In this document: positions 17,963 through 27,915 of the stretch, in pieces
Numbering within the stretch: position 1 is the stretch's first letter
Layout of the letters: every line of letters starts with the position of its first letter
Source of the DNA: an uncultured Prevotellaceae bacterium
Lineage (GTDB): Bacteria; Bacteroidota; Bacteroidia; Bacteroidales; Bacteroidaceae
DNA length: 64,000 nt
Assembly (NCBI GenBank): GCA_902769705.1
Contig: CACXPX010000003.1
Location: 1-64,000 of the forward strand
Direction of reading: 5' to 3'
Notes under the pieces: generated by a model
Seen by the model: the letters and a program-made list of their open reading frames with translations, nothing else
What the model was told of the DNA's origin: nothing
Database searches by the model: none
Made by a program: the position numbers and the translations under genes

Positions 17963-19684
17963 ATGAACAACACTTTGACTTTCAAGAACTACGTTCAAGA
18001 AGTGTTCCGGCCGAAAATGGTATCGGCCGTGAAGAATTATGACCGCAAAACATTCATGACCGACCTCATGGCGGGCATCATCGTGGGCATTGTAGCCTTG
18101 CCATTAGCCATTGCATTTGGTATTGCCAGCGGCGTGTCACCCGAAAAGGGCATTGTGACAGCCATCGTGGCAGGCTTCGTGATTTCCGCTTTTGGTGGAA
18201 GCCGCGTGCAGATAGGAGGTCCGACAGGGGCATTCATAGTTATTGTGGCAGGCATTATCGATCAATACGGCATGCAAGGACTCACCATCGCCACTTTGAT
18301 GGCAGGCGTATTCCTCATCTTGCTGGGCATGCTCAAACTGGGAACCATCATCAAATTCATCCCCTATCCCATCATCGTGGGATTCACAAGCGGTATTGCC
18401 GTCACGATTTTCACGACACAAATCAAAGACTTGTTGGGTATGAGTATGGAGACGGTCCCATCTGACTTCATCGAGAAATGGATTGCCTACTTCCGAAACC
18501 TGAGCAACATCGATGTGTGGAGTGCTATTCTGGGCATCACCAGCGTGGCGTTGATTGGTTCTTGGCCCATCATTACACGCCGCACATCCCTCCTGAAGAA
18601 AATTCCCGGCTCCCTTATCGCTATCATCCTCATCACCATTGTTGCGATAATATTGAAAAACTATGCAGGAGTGACCACCATCGAGACCATCGGCGACCGT
18701 TTCAGCATCAACTCGACATTGCCCAAAGCCACAGTTCCTGCCCTATCATGGGAAGTTATCAAGAGTTTGGTAGGGCCGGCTATGACTATCGCCGTGCTTG
18801 GAGCCATCGAGTCTTTGCTCTCGGCAACTGTGGCCGATGGTGTCATCGGCGACCACCATCGTTCCAACACCGAACTCATAGGGCAAGGATTGGCCAACAT
18901 CGCATCCCCACTCTTCGGCGGGATTCCGGCAACTGGAGCCATTGCCCGCACGATGACCAACATCAACAATGGCGGACGGACGCCCATCAGCGGCATCATT
19001 CACGCCTTTGTGTTGCTGCTCATATTCCTCTTCCTTATGCCATTAGCTAAATATATCCCAATGGCCTGTCTGGCCGGAGTGCTCGTGGTAGTGGCCTATG
19101 GCATGAGTGGATGGCGTTCGTTTTTGGCCTTGATGCGCAATCCCAAGAGCGACATCACTGTCCTCATCCTGACGTTCTTGCTGACTATCGTCTTCGACCT
19201 CACGGTAGCTATTGAAGTGGGATTGCTCTGCGCTTGCCTACTCTTCATGCGACGGATGGCGGAAACGACCGACGTTCGCGTCATCAGCGATGAAATCGAC
19301 CTGAACGAGGACGCTGATATGGAACGTGGAAACCTTGAACATCTCACCATCCCCGAAAATGTGGAGGTTTACGAGATCAACGGCCCTTACTTCTTTGGTG
19401 CCGGCAACAGGTTCGAGGACATTATGGCACGATACGGAAACCGCCCGAAAGTGCGCATCATCCGTATGCGTAAGGTGCCATTCATCGACTCGACAGGTCT
19501 TCACAATCTGGAAAACCTGTGTCTGATGAGTCAGAAAGAAGGTATCACCATCGTGCTCTCAGGCGTTGTACCGAAAGTGGAACAGGTGCTGAAGAACAAC
19601 GGATTCAACCAATTGCTGGGCGAAGAAAACATCTGCAACCACATCGACTTGGCATTGGCTCGAGCACGCGAAATCGTAGAATAA
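17963..19684 (+). CDS. SulP-family anion transporter with STAS domain
   Basis: A 573-residue membrane transporter of the SulP/SLC26 family. Ten or more hydrophobic segments span about 35-425, including the family block GIVALPLAIAFGIASGVSPEKGI (about 38-60) and the GGIPATGAIARTMTNINNGGRTPISGI segment (about 313-340). A C-terminal STAS domain (about 460-570) has PFIDSTGLHNLE, the usual regulatory loop. Family members carry sulfate, bicarbonate or other anions; the substrate cannot be decided here. It is a single-gene unit between its own promoter and a shared terminator. Confidence 0.9.
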   Translation: MNNTLTFKNYVQEVFRPKMVSAVKNYDRKTFMTDLMAGIIVGIVALPLAIAFGIASGVSPEKGIVTAIVAGFVISAFGGSRVQIGGPTGAFIVIVAGIIDQYGMQGLTIATLMAGVFLILLGMLKLGTIIKFIPYPIIVGFTSGIAVTIFTTQIKDLLGMSMETVPSDFIEKWIAYFRNLSNIDVWSAILGITSVALIGSWPIITRRTSLLKKIPGSLIAIILITIVAIILKNYAGVTTIETIGDRFSINSTLPKATVPALSWEVIKSLVGPAMTIAVLGAIESLLSATVADGVIGDHHRSNTELIGQGLANIASPLFGGIPATGAIARTMTNINNGGRTPISGIIHAFVLLLIFLFLMPLAKYIPMACLAGVLVVVAYGMSGWRSFLALMRNPKSDITVLILTFLLTIVFDLTVAIEVGLLCACLLFMRRMAETTDVRVISDEIDLNEDADMERGNLEHLTIPENVEVYEINGPYFFGAGNRFEDIMARYGNRPKVRIIRMRKVPFIDSTGLHNLENLCLMSQKEGITIVLSGVVPKVEQVLKNNGFNQLLGEENICNHIDLALARAREIVE

Positions 19685-19688
19685 AACA

Positions 19689-19734
19689 ATTAGGCCACTA
19701 CTTTGGTTATCATGAAAACCAAATAGTGGCCTAA
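19689..19734. terminator. Shared terminator between sulP and guaA
   Basis: A long hairpin: TTAGGCCACTACTTTGGTT on the left pairs with AACCAAATAGTGGCCTAA on the right, apart from one bulged base. On the minus strand it is followed by TTGTTTTATT, so it should stop guaA transcripts; it also lies directly after sulP. Confidence 0.8.
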
Positions 19735-19779
19735 TTCATTGATTTACAACACACTTACCAGCGATAAAAGGGTAAGGTA

Positions 19780-21387
19780 TCACTCCCACTCGATTGTCGA
19801 AGGCGGCTTTGAGGAAATGTCGTAGCAGACGCGGTTGACTCCCTTCACCTTATTGATTATCTCGTTGGAGACCTTGGCCATGAAATCATAGGGAAGATGG
19901 GCCCAATCGGCTGTCATAGCATCGGTGGAGGTGACGGCACGAAGGGCAACGGGATGTTCGTAAGTACGCTCATCACCCATCACACCAACGCTACGGACAG
20001 TACTCAAAAGAATGGCACCAGCTTGCCAAATCTGGTCGTAGAGTGACACTTCTATCTCACCATCCTGCATGGAAGCGGGAACTCCAGCGGCAAGTACCTT
20101 GCGAGCTTCCTCACCACTAAGTTTCACTTTGTAGTCGCGCAATCCGCGAATATAGATGTCGTCGGCATCTTGAAGGATGCGAACTTTCTCGGGAGTGATG
20201 TCGCCAAGGATGCGGACAGCAAGGCCCGGACCTGGGAAAGGATGACGAGTGATGAGATGCTCGGGCATTCCCATCTGACGACCCACACGGCGCACTTCGT
20301 CCTTGAACAACCATTTGAGCGGTTCGCAAAGCTGCAAATGCATTTCCTCAGGCAGACCGCCCACATTATGATGGCTCTTGATGACCTTTCCCGTAATGTT
20401 CAAGCTTTCTATGCGGTCGGGATAGATGGTTCCCTGTGCCAACCACTTTGCATCCGTAATCTTCTTCGCCTCAGCGTTGAACACCTCAACGAAGTCGCGT
20501 CCTATAATCTTACGTTTCTGCTCAGGGTCGGTCACACCAGCCAAGTCGGCAAAAAACTTGGCACTTGCATCAACACCTATAACATTCAGTCCCAGCACCT
20601 TATAGTCTTCCATCACCTGTTGGAACTCATTCTTGCGCAACATGCCGTGATCAACGAAGATACAAGTGAGGCGATTGCCAATGGCACGATTCAGCAAAAC
20701 AGCCGCCACGCTGGAGTCTACACCACCCGAAAGACCAAGAATCACACGGTCTTCGCCCAATTGTTGCTTCAGCTCAGCCACCGTAGTATCAACAAACGAA
20801 GCGGCACTCCAATTCTGCTTGGAACCGCAGATGTCAACCACAAAATTCTTCAACAAGAGCGAACCTTGAACCGTGTGGAACACTTCAGGATGGAACTGCA
20901 CAGCCCAAATGCCCTCATTATTGGTGAAAGCCGCGTTGACAACATCTGCTGTGCTGCCAATCACATGAAAACCTTCAGGAATGGCCGTTATGGAATCTCC
21001 ATGACTCATCCACACCTGCGAATTGGACTTGAAACCGCGGAAAAGCGGATTTTCGACATCTATATACTGCAAATGGGCGCGACCATACTCACGCGTGTTG
21101 GTCTTTTCCACCTTTCCACCATTGGCAAACGAGATGAACTGGGCGCCATAGCAAATGCCCAAAACCGGCACTTTGCCCACGAATTGTGACAAATCGACCT
21201 TAAAAGCCTCAGGATCATGGACTGAATAGGGCGAACCGCTCAAGATGACGCCGATGACCGATTCATCGCCAACCGGGAATTTGTTGTAAGGCAGGATTTC
21301 GCAAAACGTGTCAAGTTCGCGCACACGACGGCCAATGAGCTGCGTGGTTTGCGAACCGAAATCCAGAATGATGATCTTTTGTTGCAT
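19780..21387 (-). CDS. guaA: GMP synthase, glutamine-hydrolysing
   Basis: A 535-residue GMP synthase that aminates XMP using glutamine and ATP, in purine synthesis. The class I glutaminase half has the nucleophile C79 in GICYGAQF and a His-Glu pair in QFHPEVFHT (about 165-173). The ATP pyrophosphatase half begins with the P-loop LSGGVDSSV (about 218-226), and the dimerisation domain ends in the usual [10 protein letters not shown]. The length is normal and no residue seems missing. It lies 26 bases after the nucleotidyltransferase gene on the same strand, so the two may share a transcript. Confidence 0.97.
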   Translation of the reverse strand: MQQKIIILDFGSQTTQLIGRRVRELDTFCEILPYNKFPVGDESVIGVILSGSPYSVHDPEAFKVDLSQFVGKVPVLGICYGAQFISFANGGKVEKTNTREYGRAHLQYIDVENPLFRGFKSNSQVWMSHGDSITAIPEGFHVIGSTADVVNAAFTNNEGIWAVQFHPEVFHTVQGSLLLKNFVVDICGSKQNWSAASFVDTTVAELKQQLGEDRVILGLSGGVDSSVAAVLLNRAIGNRLTCIFVDHGMLRKNEFQQVMEDYKVLGLNVIGVDASAKFFADLAGVTDPEQKRKIIGRDFVEVFNAEAKKITDAKWLAQGTIYPDRIESLNITGKVIKSHHNVGGLPEEMHLQLCEPLKWLFKDEVRRVGRQMGMPEHLITRHPFPGPGLAVRILGDITPEKVRILQDADDIYIRGLRDYKVKLSGEEARKVLAAGVPASMQDGEIEVSLYDQIWQAGAILLSTVRSVGVMGDERTYEHPVALRAVTSTDAMTADWAHLPYDFMAKVSNEIINKVKGVNRVCYDISSKPPSTIEWE

Positions 21388-21413
21388 ATTCTTTGATGAT
21401 AATTATTTCTGTT

Positions 21414-22232
21414 TCAACGCATTTCTGATGATGACTCTTGCTGGGTGACAAACTCTTCAGCTGCCGCCAGAGACTCCAATTTACCCACATCAAGGATTTT
21501 CAGATTGTCTTTCACGCAACCGTAAATGCGAGTGCGATGACAAGTCTGCAGATAGAAGTCCATGATGCCGAAACGACGTGGGAACTGGTCCATCAGCCGG
21601 AACAACCGAGGCGAGAACGAATGAATGCCCGAGAAAGCAAACATATTCAGCACTATTTCGGTCGTTCCTCGCCAAATCTTCAATTGCAAGGCATCGGTGT
21701 CAAGCGAAGCATCATCGGGATGTTTCACCCATTCAAACGGACTCCGAATCTCGCCCGTCGCCGTATTCACCCATCCCACGAGCCGCATAGCGTTGTCAAA
21801 AAGCAAATAGCGCTGCGTAGCCCTGCGGCTGACAAGAAGCACAGCGTCTTCATCATCAAGATGCTGACGGCGGAACCAATCGTAATCCACGTTGTCCAAA
21901 ATGTCAACATTGTGAATCAATATCGGCTCCTCATCTTCGAACAAAGGGGCTGCCTTCTTCAGTCCGCCTCCCGTATCGAGCAATTCATCGCTCTCGTCGC
22001 TGATGCAGACAAGTCGCTGATAATCAACATTCTGCGCCACATAATCCTTGATGAGCTCTGCGAAATGATGAACGTTGACCACCAAACGGCTGTATCCCTG
22101 ACCGCGAAGCCGCTGGATTGTGCGGTCGAGCAAAGTCTGACCTCCCACACTGACTAAGGCTTTGGGAATGGAATCGGTGAGCGGTTTCAGCCGCGTACCC
22201 AATCCTGCCGCAAATATCATTGCCTGTCGCAT
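21414..22232 (-). CDS. Sugar-1-phosphate nucleotidyltransferase (MurU-like)
   Basis: A 272-residue nucleotidyltransferase with the signature FAAGLGTRLKPLTDSIPKAL at the N-terminus (GxGTR and PK bind the nucleotide) and an NVD motif (IHNVDILDN, about 110) for the metal. Among relatives it most resembles MurU, which makes UDP-MurNAc from MurNAc-1-phosphate in cell-wall recycling, but glucose-1-phosphate or mannose-1-phosphate enzymes are close alternatives. The partner of MurU, an AmgK-type kinase, is encoded at 42272-43858 as a fusion with a RapZ domain, which supports the MurU reading. It has its own promoter and guaA follows after 26 bases. Confidence 0.72.
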   Translation of the reverse strand: MRQAMIFAAGLGTRLKPLTDSIPKALVSVGGQTLLDRTIQRLRGQGYSRLVVNVHHFAELIKDYVAQNVDYQRLVCISDESDELLDTGGGLKKAAPLFEDEEPILIHNVDILDNVDYDWFRRQHLDDEDAVLLVSRRATQRYLLFDNAMRLVGWVNTATGEIRSPFEWVKHPDDASLDTDALQLKIWRGTTEIVLNMFAFSGIHSFSPRLFRLMDQFPRRFGIMDFYLQTCHRTRIYGCVKDNLKILDVGKLESLAAAEEFVTQQESSSEMR

Positions 22233-22282
22233 AACAATATACTAACTAGTATGACGAATCAACTATTATTCGAATTTGATGG

Positions 22283-22314
22283 CAAAGTTACGAAAAAACG
22301 AGTGGAATACCAAA
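22283..22314 (-). promoter_or_regulatory. Promoter of the nucleotidyltransferase-guaA unit
   Basis: On the minus strand TTTG (22314-22311), 20 bases, TAACTTTG (22290-22283): a full match to the Bacteroidota pattern, about 45 bases before the ATG. Confidence 0.75.
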
Positions 22315-22437
22315 TTTATTTGTAGTTTTCCGAATGGGAGCAACTTCCACGAAGCTCAAGACACATAAAGAGGAAAGCAAAAAAAGAATCTCTTTCACGA
22401 ATGAATTCACTAATGGAAAACTTAAAAGAAACCTTCA

Positions 22438-22830
22438 TTCTGTCAAAAAAATTCCGAATTTTAGCCTCAAAAACAGGCCGATTTTTGAAATGAACAAGAT
22501 TTTGGTGCGAAAAACGCAAAAAATTGATGGCTTGGGAAGTTGCTGATTATCAAGAACTTCCGTTTTCTTTACATTTTCAGCATTTGCAAAAGCCATCCTT
22601 TCATGTTGTCAGAGATGGCTTCTGAGCCTGTCACTTATATCATCTAAGGCCGTCAGATGCCACATGTGAGCGTGTCAGATGCCACATGTGAAACCCTCAG
22701 AAGCCACAAGTGACAATTCCACTCACCAAAAATCGGCCAAAAAGAGCATAAAAATCACTTTTCCCCACTCTGTCTCTATCTAGATTGAACGAAAAAGCTG
22801 ACAACATTTTGTCACTATTTTTCCGAATAA
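22438..22830 (+). repeat. Dispersed non-coding element, copy B
   Basis: Second copy of the family, same orientation as copy A. The core TTTTGGTGCGAAAAACGC is at 22500-22517. Units such as GTCAGATGCCACATGTGA and CTCAGAAGCCACAAGTGACA fill about 22600-22715, followed by AAAGAGCATAAAAATCAC and TAGATTGAACG. TGTCA and TTCCGAAT occur near both ends. It lies between the nucleotidyltransferase promoter and the terminator of the 23004 gene. Confidence 0.75.
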
Positions 22831-22947
22831 AAAAACTCTTCGAATTGTCATCTGGCAACAAACTGACACAAAATTTTTAGGTAATAACAGCTTTCTTCAA
22901 CGACACGTAGGAATTTCATATAGAGGGCAGAAAATGGTCAGACAAAA

Positions 22948-22980
22948 GTGGGGGCGCTCCGTTTTCCGAAGCGCCCCCAA
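22948..22980 (-). terminator. Terminator of the twin-module secreted protein gene
   Basis: The GC-rich hairpin GGGGGCGCT (22950-22958) / AGCGCCCCC (22970-22978) is extended by CG-rich bases, and on the minus strand ACTTTTGTC follows. It lies 25 bases beyond the stop codon. Confidence 0.8.
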
Positions 22981-23003
22981 TCCTATTGAAAGTGTGTCAG
23001 CGA

Positions 23004-24977
23004 TTACTTCTGAATGAACTTCTTGCCGTCCTGGATGTAGATGCCCTTGGTGGGGTTAGTCACCTTGCGGCCCATCAGGTCGTAAATAACGCCATTAGCC
23101 TTCTTGTTGTTCACAACATTGCTGATTCCAGCAAGCTCAGCCTGATAAGCCTCATAATCCTTAGCATTCATCAGCTTCAGCTTGTAGATGTAGTACCAAC
23201 CGCTCTGAGAAACTGCGAGCTGAGTGTCAACGACCTTACCATCTTCGAAGGTGATACCAGAATTAGGATCGTTCCAAACCAAGAGGTTGATCTTGTTTCC
23301 ATCGATGCTCTCGTTATCGAAACGGATACTGATACCAGTCTCCAGATCTGTGAAGTTGTAGCCTTCTGCATTGACGAATCCTCCATCATACCAGTTCAGC
23401 ATTCCGCTGAAGGTGTCAACGTATGCATCTTCTTCATCTTCAGACTCTTTCTGAGAGAGGAGCTTGATACCGTCCTTACCATTATCCAAGAAGCTGAAGT
23501 CGGGAAGTTCAAACGTATTCAGCATAGCTGTAGCGTCAATCGTTGTGGGCTCTTCGTCATCACCCTCGTTGACCTTCAAAGCAATCTCTTCAGGAGTTCC
23601 AAGCGTACGGTCGCTGTCTAAGACGTATTCCTCGGTGAACGAGAACTCTTCGAAGATGAAGTAGAAGGTGTTGTCTGGGCCTTCCAGAGGTACACAGTCG
23701 AAGGTAACGGTCTGGCAATCCTTAGCGCCTGACGGGATCTTCTTGCCTTGTGCATCACCTAACTCAAATGTTGTCCAATCGGTTCCGAGTGGGAAATCAG
23801 ACTCTGATCCAAAGGTGTTGTAATCCTTATATTTTCCAGGGCCATAGTGTGCTTGAGTTCCAAGTGCAGAAGGCTGGTCAGCCTTAGCTTTGAACTTGAA
23901 CTTATATCTTTCACCTGACACCATCTTATGCAATGTAGAGACAAAGAACTGACACTGCCATCTTGCAGGAGCGCTAGTACCAACCTCTCTACCATCATTC
24001 CAATAATAGACACTCTTCGTCTTGATGTTGCCATCGTCGTCGAACTGCTCATTGCCCTCTTCATCAAGGTCTGCTACTTCCTCGATATAATAACCAGGTA
24101 CAGGCACTTTCACAGCAAACACACCAGGTTCACCAGGTACCTCAACCACAGGAGCTGGCTGCTGCTGCTCACCTTCAGGTTTATTAAGATCCTGTACGGT
24201 AAAGTTGGTGCACTCGAAATCGCCCTCAGTAGGACTTGTACCAGTGATATGGTCCGCAGAATAGATACCCTTTCTCAAGAAATTAATCCAAGAAACTTCG
24301 CCATCACCTTGCTGTTTCGGGTCCTTCATCTCTAACTTGATGTTATCGAAGTAGAACACATTACCCTCAGCATTGGTAGACAAGTTGAAAGCAACGCTTT
24401 GGAATGCCTTTCCGTCACTTTCCTTAGCATGGTCAGCAGTAACGGTAATTTCAGCCTGGAACTGCTTCCATTCTGTAGTAACAGGAATGTTACCAAACAA
24501 CTGATAGTGGTTGTAGTCACCAGGTCCATAGTGTGCCTGAGACTCAATAGAGCCTTCCTTATCAGCCTTCACCCACATGGTCAAGCGAACAATCTTGTCC
24601 ACAGGCATGGGCTCTGTAGCATAAATAAAGAACTGGCAGTCCCAAGAAGCGAGATTGCCGTTAGCTTCGACTCTGTTTCCAGCAGCAACAGCCTGCTCAT
24701 CGCTACGAGCGACGACCTTTGCACAACGGCTGCCATCTACTCCAAGTCCGTCAACGATGGTAGCAGTACCTTGATACTGTTCCTCGCCCACTTCTCCCTT
24801 CGGCCACTCATGTACCCAGAAGGAGTTCCAAGCATCTGCCGGAATGCCAGGATAGGCTGCATAGGCAGGTGCATCTTTCTCAAAGTCGCCATTGACGACA
24901 ATGTTCTTGTACTTCTGTTGTCCGAAGGCATTTCCTACCAACAGGACAGCAGCTAATAAAGTAAAGATTTTCTTCAT
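23004..24977 (-). CDS. Secreted protein with two carbohydrate-binding-like modules
   Basis: A 657-residue exported protein. The signal peptide (MKKIFTLLAAVLLVGNAFG) is followed by two related beta-sandwich modules: about 20-215, with LASWDCQFFIYA and SQAHYGPGDYNHYQLFG, and about 270-475, with ARWQCQFFVST and TQAHYGPGKYKDYNTFG. They resemble CBM4/9-type carbohydrate-binding modules, but this is judged by pattern only. A third beta-rich part follows. The C-terminus, GVIYDLMGRKVTNPTKGIYIQDGKK, is like the sorting-type tails common on surface proteins of Prevotella. It has no visible catalytic motif. It is read away from the FAS1-SusCD locus and may bind the same substrate. Confidence 0.65.
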   Translation of the reverse strand: MKKIFTLLAAVLLVGNAFGQQKYKNIVVNGDFEKDAPAYAAYPGIPADAWNSFWVHEWPKGEVGEEQYQGTATIVDGLGVDGSRCAKVVARSDEQAVAAGNRVEANGNLASWDCQFFIYATEPMPVDKIVRLTMWVKADKEGSIESQAHYGPGDYNHYQLFGNIPVTTEWKQFQAEITVTADHAKESDGKAFQSVAFNLSTNAEGNVFYFDNIKLEMKDPKQQGDGEVSWINFLRKGIYSADHITGTSPTEGDFECTNFTVQDLNKPEGEQQQPAPVVEVPGEPGVFAVKVPVPGYYIEEVADLDEEGNEQFDDDGNIKTKSVYYWNDGREVGTSAPARWQCQFFVSTLHKMVSGERYKFKFKAKADQPSALGTQAHYGPGKYKDYNTFGSESDFPLGTDWTTFELGDAQGKKIPSGAKDCQTVTFDCVPLEGPDNTFYFIFEEFSFTEEYVLDSDRTLGTPEEIALKVNEGDDEEPTTIDATAMLNTFELPDFSFLDNGKDGIKLLSQKESEDEEDAYVDTFSGMLNWYDGGFVNAEGYNFTDLETGISIRFDNESIDGNKINLLVWNDPNSGITFEDGKVVDTQLAVSQSGWYYIYKLKLMNAKDYEAYQAELAGISNVVNNKKANGVIYDLMGRKVTNPTKGIYIQDGKKFIQK

Positions 24978-25278
24978 AAGTTAAAAAATATAGTTAATAA
25001 TAGAGTTAATAATAATAATGTGTAAGGAAATCAATGCCATTTCTGACGAAATCAACGCCATCATTTGGTGTTTTTATCATTCCATGTGCAAATTTAGCGG
25101 TTTTCATGGAAAGCGACATTTCATTTTGTAACACGAACTTTGCAAAAAGTACCATATAAATTCAAAAAAAAGAATTTGGCAAGTTTTTTAAAACAATATT
25201 ATGAAATAATATATAAATTTGCATCCGAAGTGAAAATCAGTGAAAAAACCTAATAAACTTAATAAAAAAACAAAAAAA
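24978..25278. promoter_or_regulatory. Divergent control region of the surface loci
   Basis: On the minus strand TAAATTTG (25096-25089) could be the -7 element for the 23004-24977 gene; on the plus strand TAAATTTG (25214-25221) could serve the FAS1-SusCD operon. Neither has a clear -33. A direct repeat GAAATCAAYGCCAT occurs at 25027-25040 and 25048-25061, 21 bases apart, which suits a regulator bound on one face of the helix or a feature of the minus-strand leader. Confidence 0.45.
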
Positions 25279-27912
25279 ATGAAACAGAGACTATTCTCAA
25301 AACAACGGCATCATCTGGCCATTGCCGCCTCATGCTTGTTGGTAGGGAGCGTCGCTCTGCAGGGTTGTAAGGATGATGACGTCCTGACCGGACAACCCTC
25401 TTGGCTAGGCAACTCTATCTATGAGCGTTTGGAGGAAGATGGAAACTACACCACGATGTTGCGGTTGATTGACGACCTGGGGCAGCACGAGGTGCTAAGC
25501 CACACGGGTTCAAAGACTTTGTTTGCAGCCAACGATGACGCATTTAAGACTTGGTTTGCGAACAATTCATGGGGAGTGAAGAGCTATGACAGGCTCTCCT
25601 TGTCGCAGAAGAAACTTCTGCTGAACAACTCTATGGTCAACAACGCTTACCTGATTGAGCTGTTGTCGAACGGCAGACCGCAAGGTGAGGACAACCATCC
25701 TGAGGAAGGTCGCACCATGCGCCGTGAGACTGCCGTGAGCATCTACGACTCTGTGCAAATCATGAAACCGAGTCAGATGCCGAACACACCAGCGTGGGCT
25801 AAGCTCAAGAACAGCGGGAAAAGCATCCCCATCCTGAGGGACGCCACACCAGCTCCGATGATCCACTTCCTGCCCGCCTTCATGAAGATCAACAAATTCA
25901 CCAACGACGACTTGGATGTCCTGACCAACCATCAGGCCAACGACATCAACGAGGCTTGGGTGAACGGAAAGAAGGTTGATGAGCGCGACATCACTTGTAA
26001 GAATGGTTACATTCAGAAGGTGAGTGGCGTCATCGAGTCTTCTCCCAATATGGCAGAAATCATCCATATGCATCCGAGTATGTCGAAATGGGCCGAGTTG
26101 ATGGATCAATTCAGCGCGCCCTATTTTAGTGCAGAAGGAAAAAGAGAATACAACCGCCTCTACAACAATGAAGACTCCGTCTATGTACTCCGCTATTACA
26201 GCGACCTGACAGCCAACGGCAGACTTGAAGATACTGGCGGTCTCTACAACAACACCCCAACGGGTGAGAAAGTTCGTGACTTGTTGAAATTCGATCCAGG
26301 GTGGAACCAATACATCGACGACTCTGGCGAAAACAACATGAACTATGACGCTGGCGCCCTCCTCGTTCCCTCAAACCAAGCTTTGGAGAACTGGTGGAAC
26401 AAAGAAGGAATGGACCTGCAAATGGAATATGGTTATATAGACAGTATTCCTCACGAGACCATTAAGAAACTCATCCGCGTGAACATGCTGCCCATATTGA
26501 CCGAAGCCGTTCCCTCGAAGTTCGACCGCGTCCTGAACGATGCCAAGAATGAGATGGGACTCACGATGGCAGATATCGATTCCGTTTATATGGGATGTAA
26601 CGGTGTGGTTTATTTGACCAACCGCGTGTTCACACCTGCCGAGTTTGCTTCTGTGGCTTATCCCGCTCTGGCACACCCGTCAACCATGAACATCATCTAT
26701 TGGGCTATCGACCAGTTGAACTTCCTGCCCTTCCTGCTCTCTATGGACTCGAAGTATAGCTTGATACTTCCTTCTAACGAAGCAATGTTATGGTTTATCG
26801 ACCCATCAACCTACGGTAACGAGCGTGACGGAATGGAGTCTCCGAAACTGTTGGCTTTCGAATATGACGATGTGGCTAAGACTGTGAAGGCCACCCGTTA
26901 CGACTGTACCGTCGACGAGAACGGTGTGATCACCAAGGGAGACCGTGCTGCATCTGCTTCAGTTTCAGAATCTGTCGTCAGAGACTGCCTGAAGCGTCTG
27001 ATGGATCAGTTGATTATCATTGGTGACATCGAAGACGGACACGAATTCTACAAGTCAAAAGGTGGCACCCCCATCCGCGTGACCAAGGATTCGGGAGGCC
27101 GTCTGGCCATTGCTGGTGGCTGGCAGATGGAACACAACAACATGGTTCTGCCAGTGAACCCCGATGAAATCTACACGAAACAGAATGGTAAGTCATACCA
27201 GCTGAACGAACAAATGCCTTTGGCTACACAGAAGAGTATTTACATGACATTACAGGAGCGCGACGAGTTCTCTGAGTTCCTGAAACTGCTCGACCATGAC
27301 GGTGCAGACATGTTAGCTTCCACTGTTTCTGGTGGTAAGTATAGCGCTGGTGTGAAGAGTCAGGGCAACAAGAACCTGCGTTTGCTTGACAACTATAATT
27401 ATACCGTATATGTGCCTACGAACAATTCTATTAAAAAGTTGATAGACGATGGTCTGCTTCCAACATGGGAAGACTATGAGGAACAGACCGACTCCATTTG
27501 GGGAAGTGAGGAAGCAGCTGCTGAAGCACAGGCCAAAATCAAGGATATCATCGTGAACTTCCTGCGTAATCACATTCAAGACCATGCTGTAGCCATCAAC
27601 ATGGCTCCTGATAACGGTCAGTACCAGAATTCTTTCGAAACGATGAGACGTAATTTGGAAACCGGACGCTTCTACCCCCTCACTGTGAACAATGAAGGTG
27701 GCCAAATGTGGGTACAAGACCTGCTCGGCAATAAACGCAATGTCGTTAAGACCCCAGGTCTCTACAACCGTTTCTGCCGCGAATACTGGTTCAAAGAAAC
27801 TGGTGAGACCTATATGGCTTCCGACGTAGTTGTCCATCAAATAGACGGTGTCCTTCTCTTCGAAAAGATGACACCTTGGAAAGAACAACTTAAAAAAGTA
27901 AGGAGGAAATAA
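25279..27912 (+). CDS. Lipoprotein with several fasciclin (FAS1) domains
   Basis: An 877-residue lipoprotein. The ATG at 25279 is preferred to a GTG 13 codons upstream because it gives a clean lipoprotein signal ending in VALQG-C30. At least four FAS1-like units can be picked out by their TxFAPTN-type strand: TLFAANDDAFKTWF (about 82), ALLVPSNQALENWW (about 373), SLILPSNEAMLWF (about 508) and YTVYVPTNNSIKKL (about 725). FAS1 domains usually mediate adhesion or ligand binding. It is the first gene of a seven-gene surface operon and its stop is 3 bases before the SusC gene. The ligand is not known. Confidence 0.78.
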   Translation: MKQRLFSKQRHHLAIAASCLLVGSVALQGCKDDDVLTGQPSWLGNSIYERLEEDGNYTTMLRLIDDLGQHEVLSHTGSKTLFAANDDAFKTWFANNSWGVKSYDRLSLSQKKLLLNNSMVNNAYLIELLSNGRPQGEDNHPEEGRTMRRETAVSIYDSVQIMKPSQMPNTPAWAKLKNSGKSIPILRDATPAPMIHFLPAFMKINKFTNDDLDVLTNHQANDINEAWVNGKKVDERDITCKNGYIQKVSGVIESSPNMAEIIHMHPSMSKWAELMDQFSAPYFSAEGKREYNRLYNNEDSVYVLRYYSDLTANGRLEDTGGLYNNTPTGEKVRDLLKFDPGWNQYIDDSGENNMNYDAGALLVPSNQALENWWNKEGMDLQMEYGYIDSIPHETIKKLIRVNMLPILTEAVPSKFDRVLNDAKNEMGLTMADIDSVYMGCNGVVYLTNRVFTPAEFASVAYPALAHPSTMNIIYWAIDQLNFLPFLLSMDSKYSLILPSNEAMLWFIDPSTYGNERDGMESPKLLAFEYDDVAKTVKATRYDCTVDENGVITKGDRAASASVSESVVRDCLKRLMDQLIIIGDIEDGHEFYKSKGGTPIRVTKDSGGRLAIAGGWQMEHNNMVLPVNPDEIYTKQNGKSYQLNEQMPLATQKSIYMTLQERDEFSEFLKLLDHDGADMLASTVSGGKYSAGVKSQGNKNLRLLDNYNYTVYVPTNNSIKKLIDDGLLPTWEDYEEQTDSIWGSEEAAAEAQAKIKDIIVNFLRNHIQDHAVAINMAPDNGQYQNSFETMRRNLETGRFYPLTVNNEGGQMWVQDLLGNKRNVVKTPGLYNRFCREYWFKETGETYMASDVVVHQIDGVLLFEKMTPWKEQLKKVRRK

Positions 27913-27915
27913 AGT

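Noticed and set aside
22316-22546. Short frames of 67-70 codons on both strands in copy B
   Set aside because: They are not kept in copies A, C and D, so the element is not protein-coding through them.
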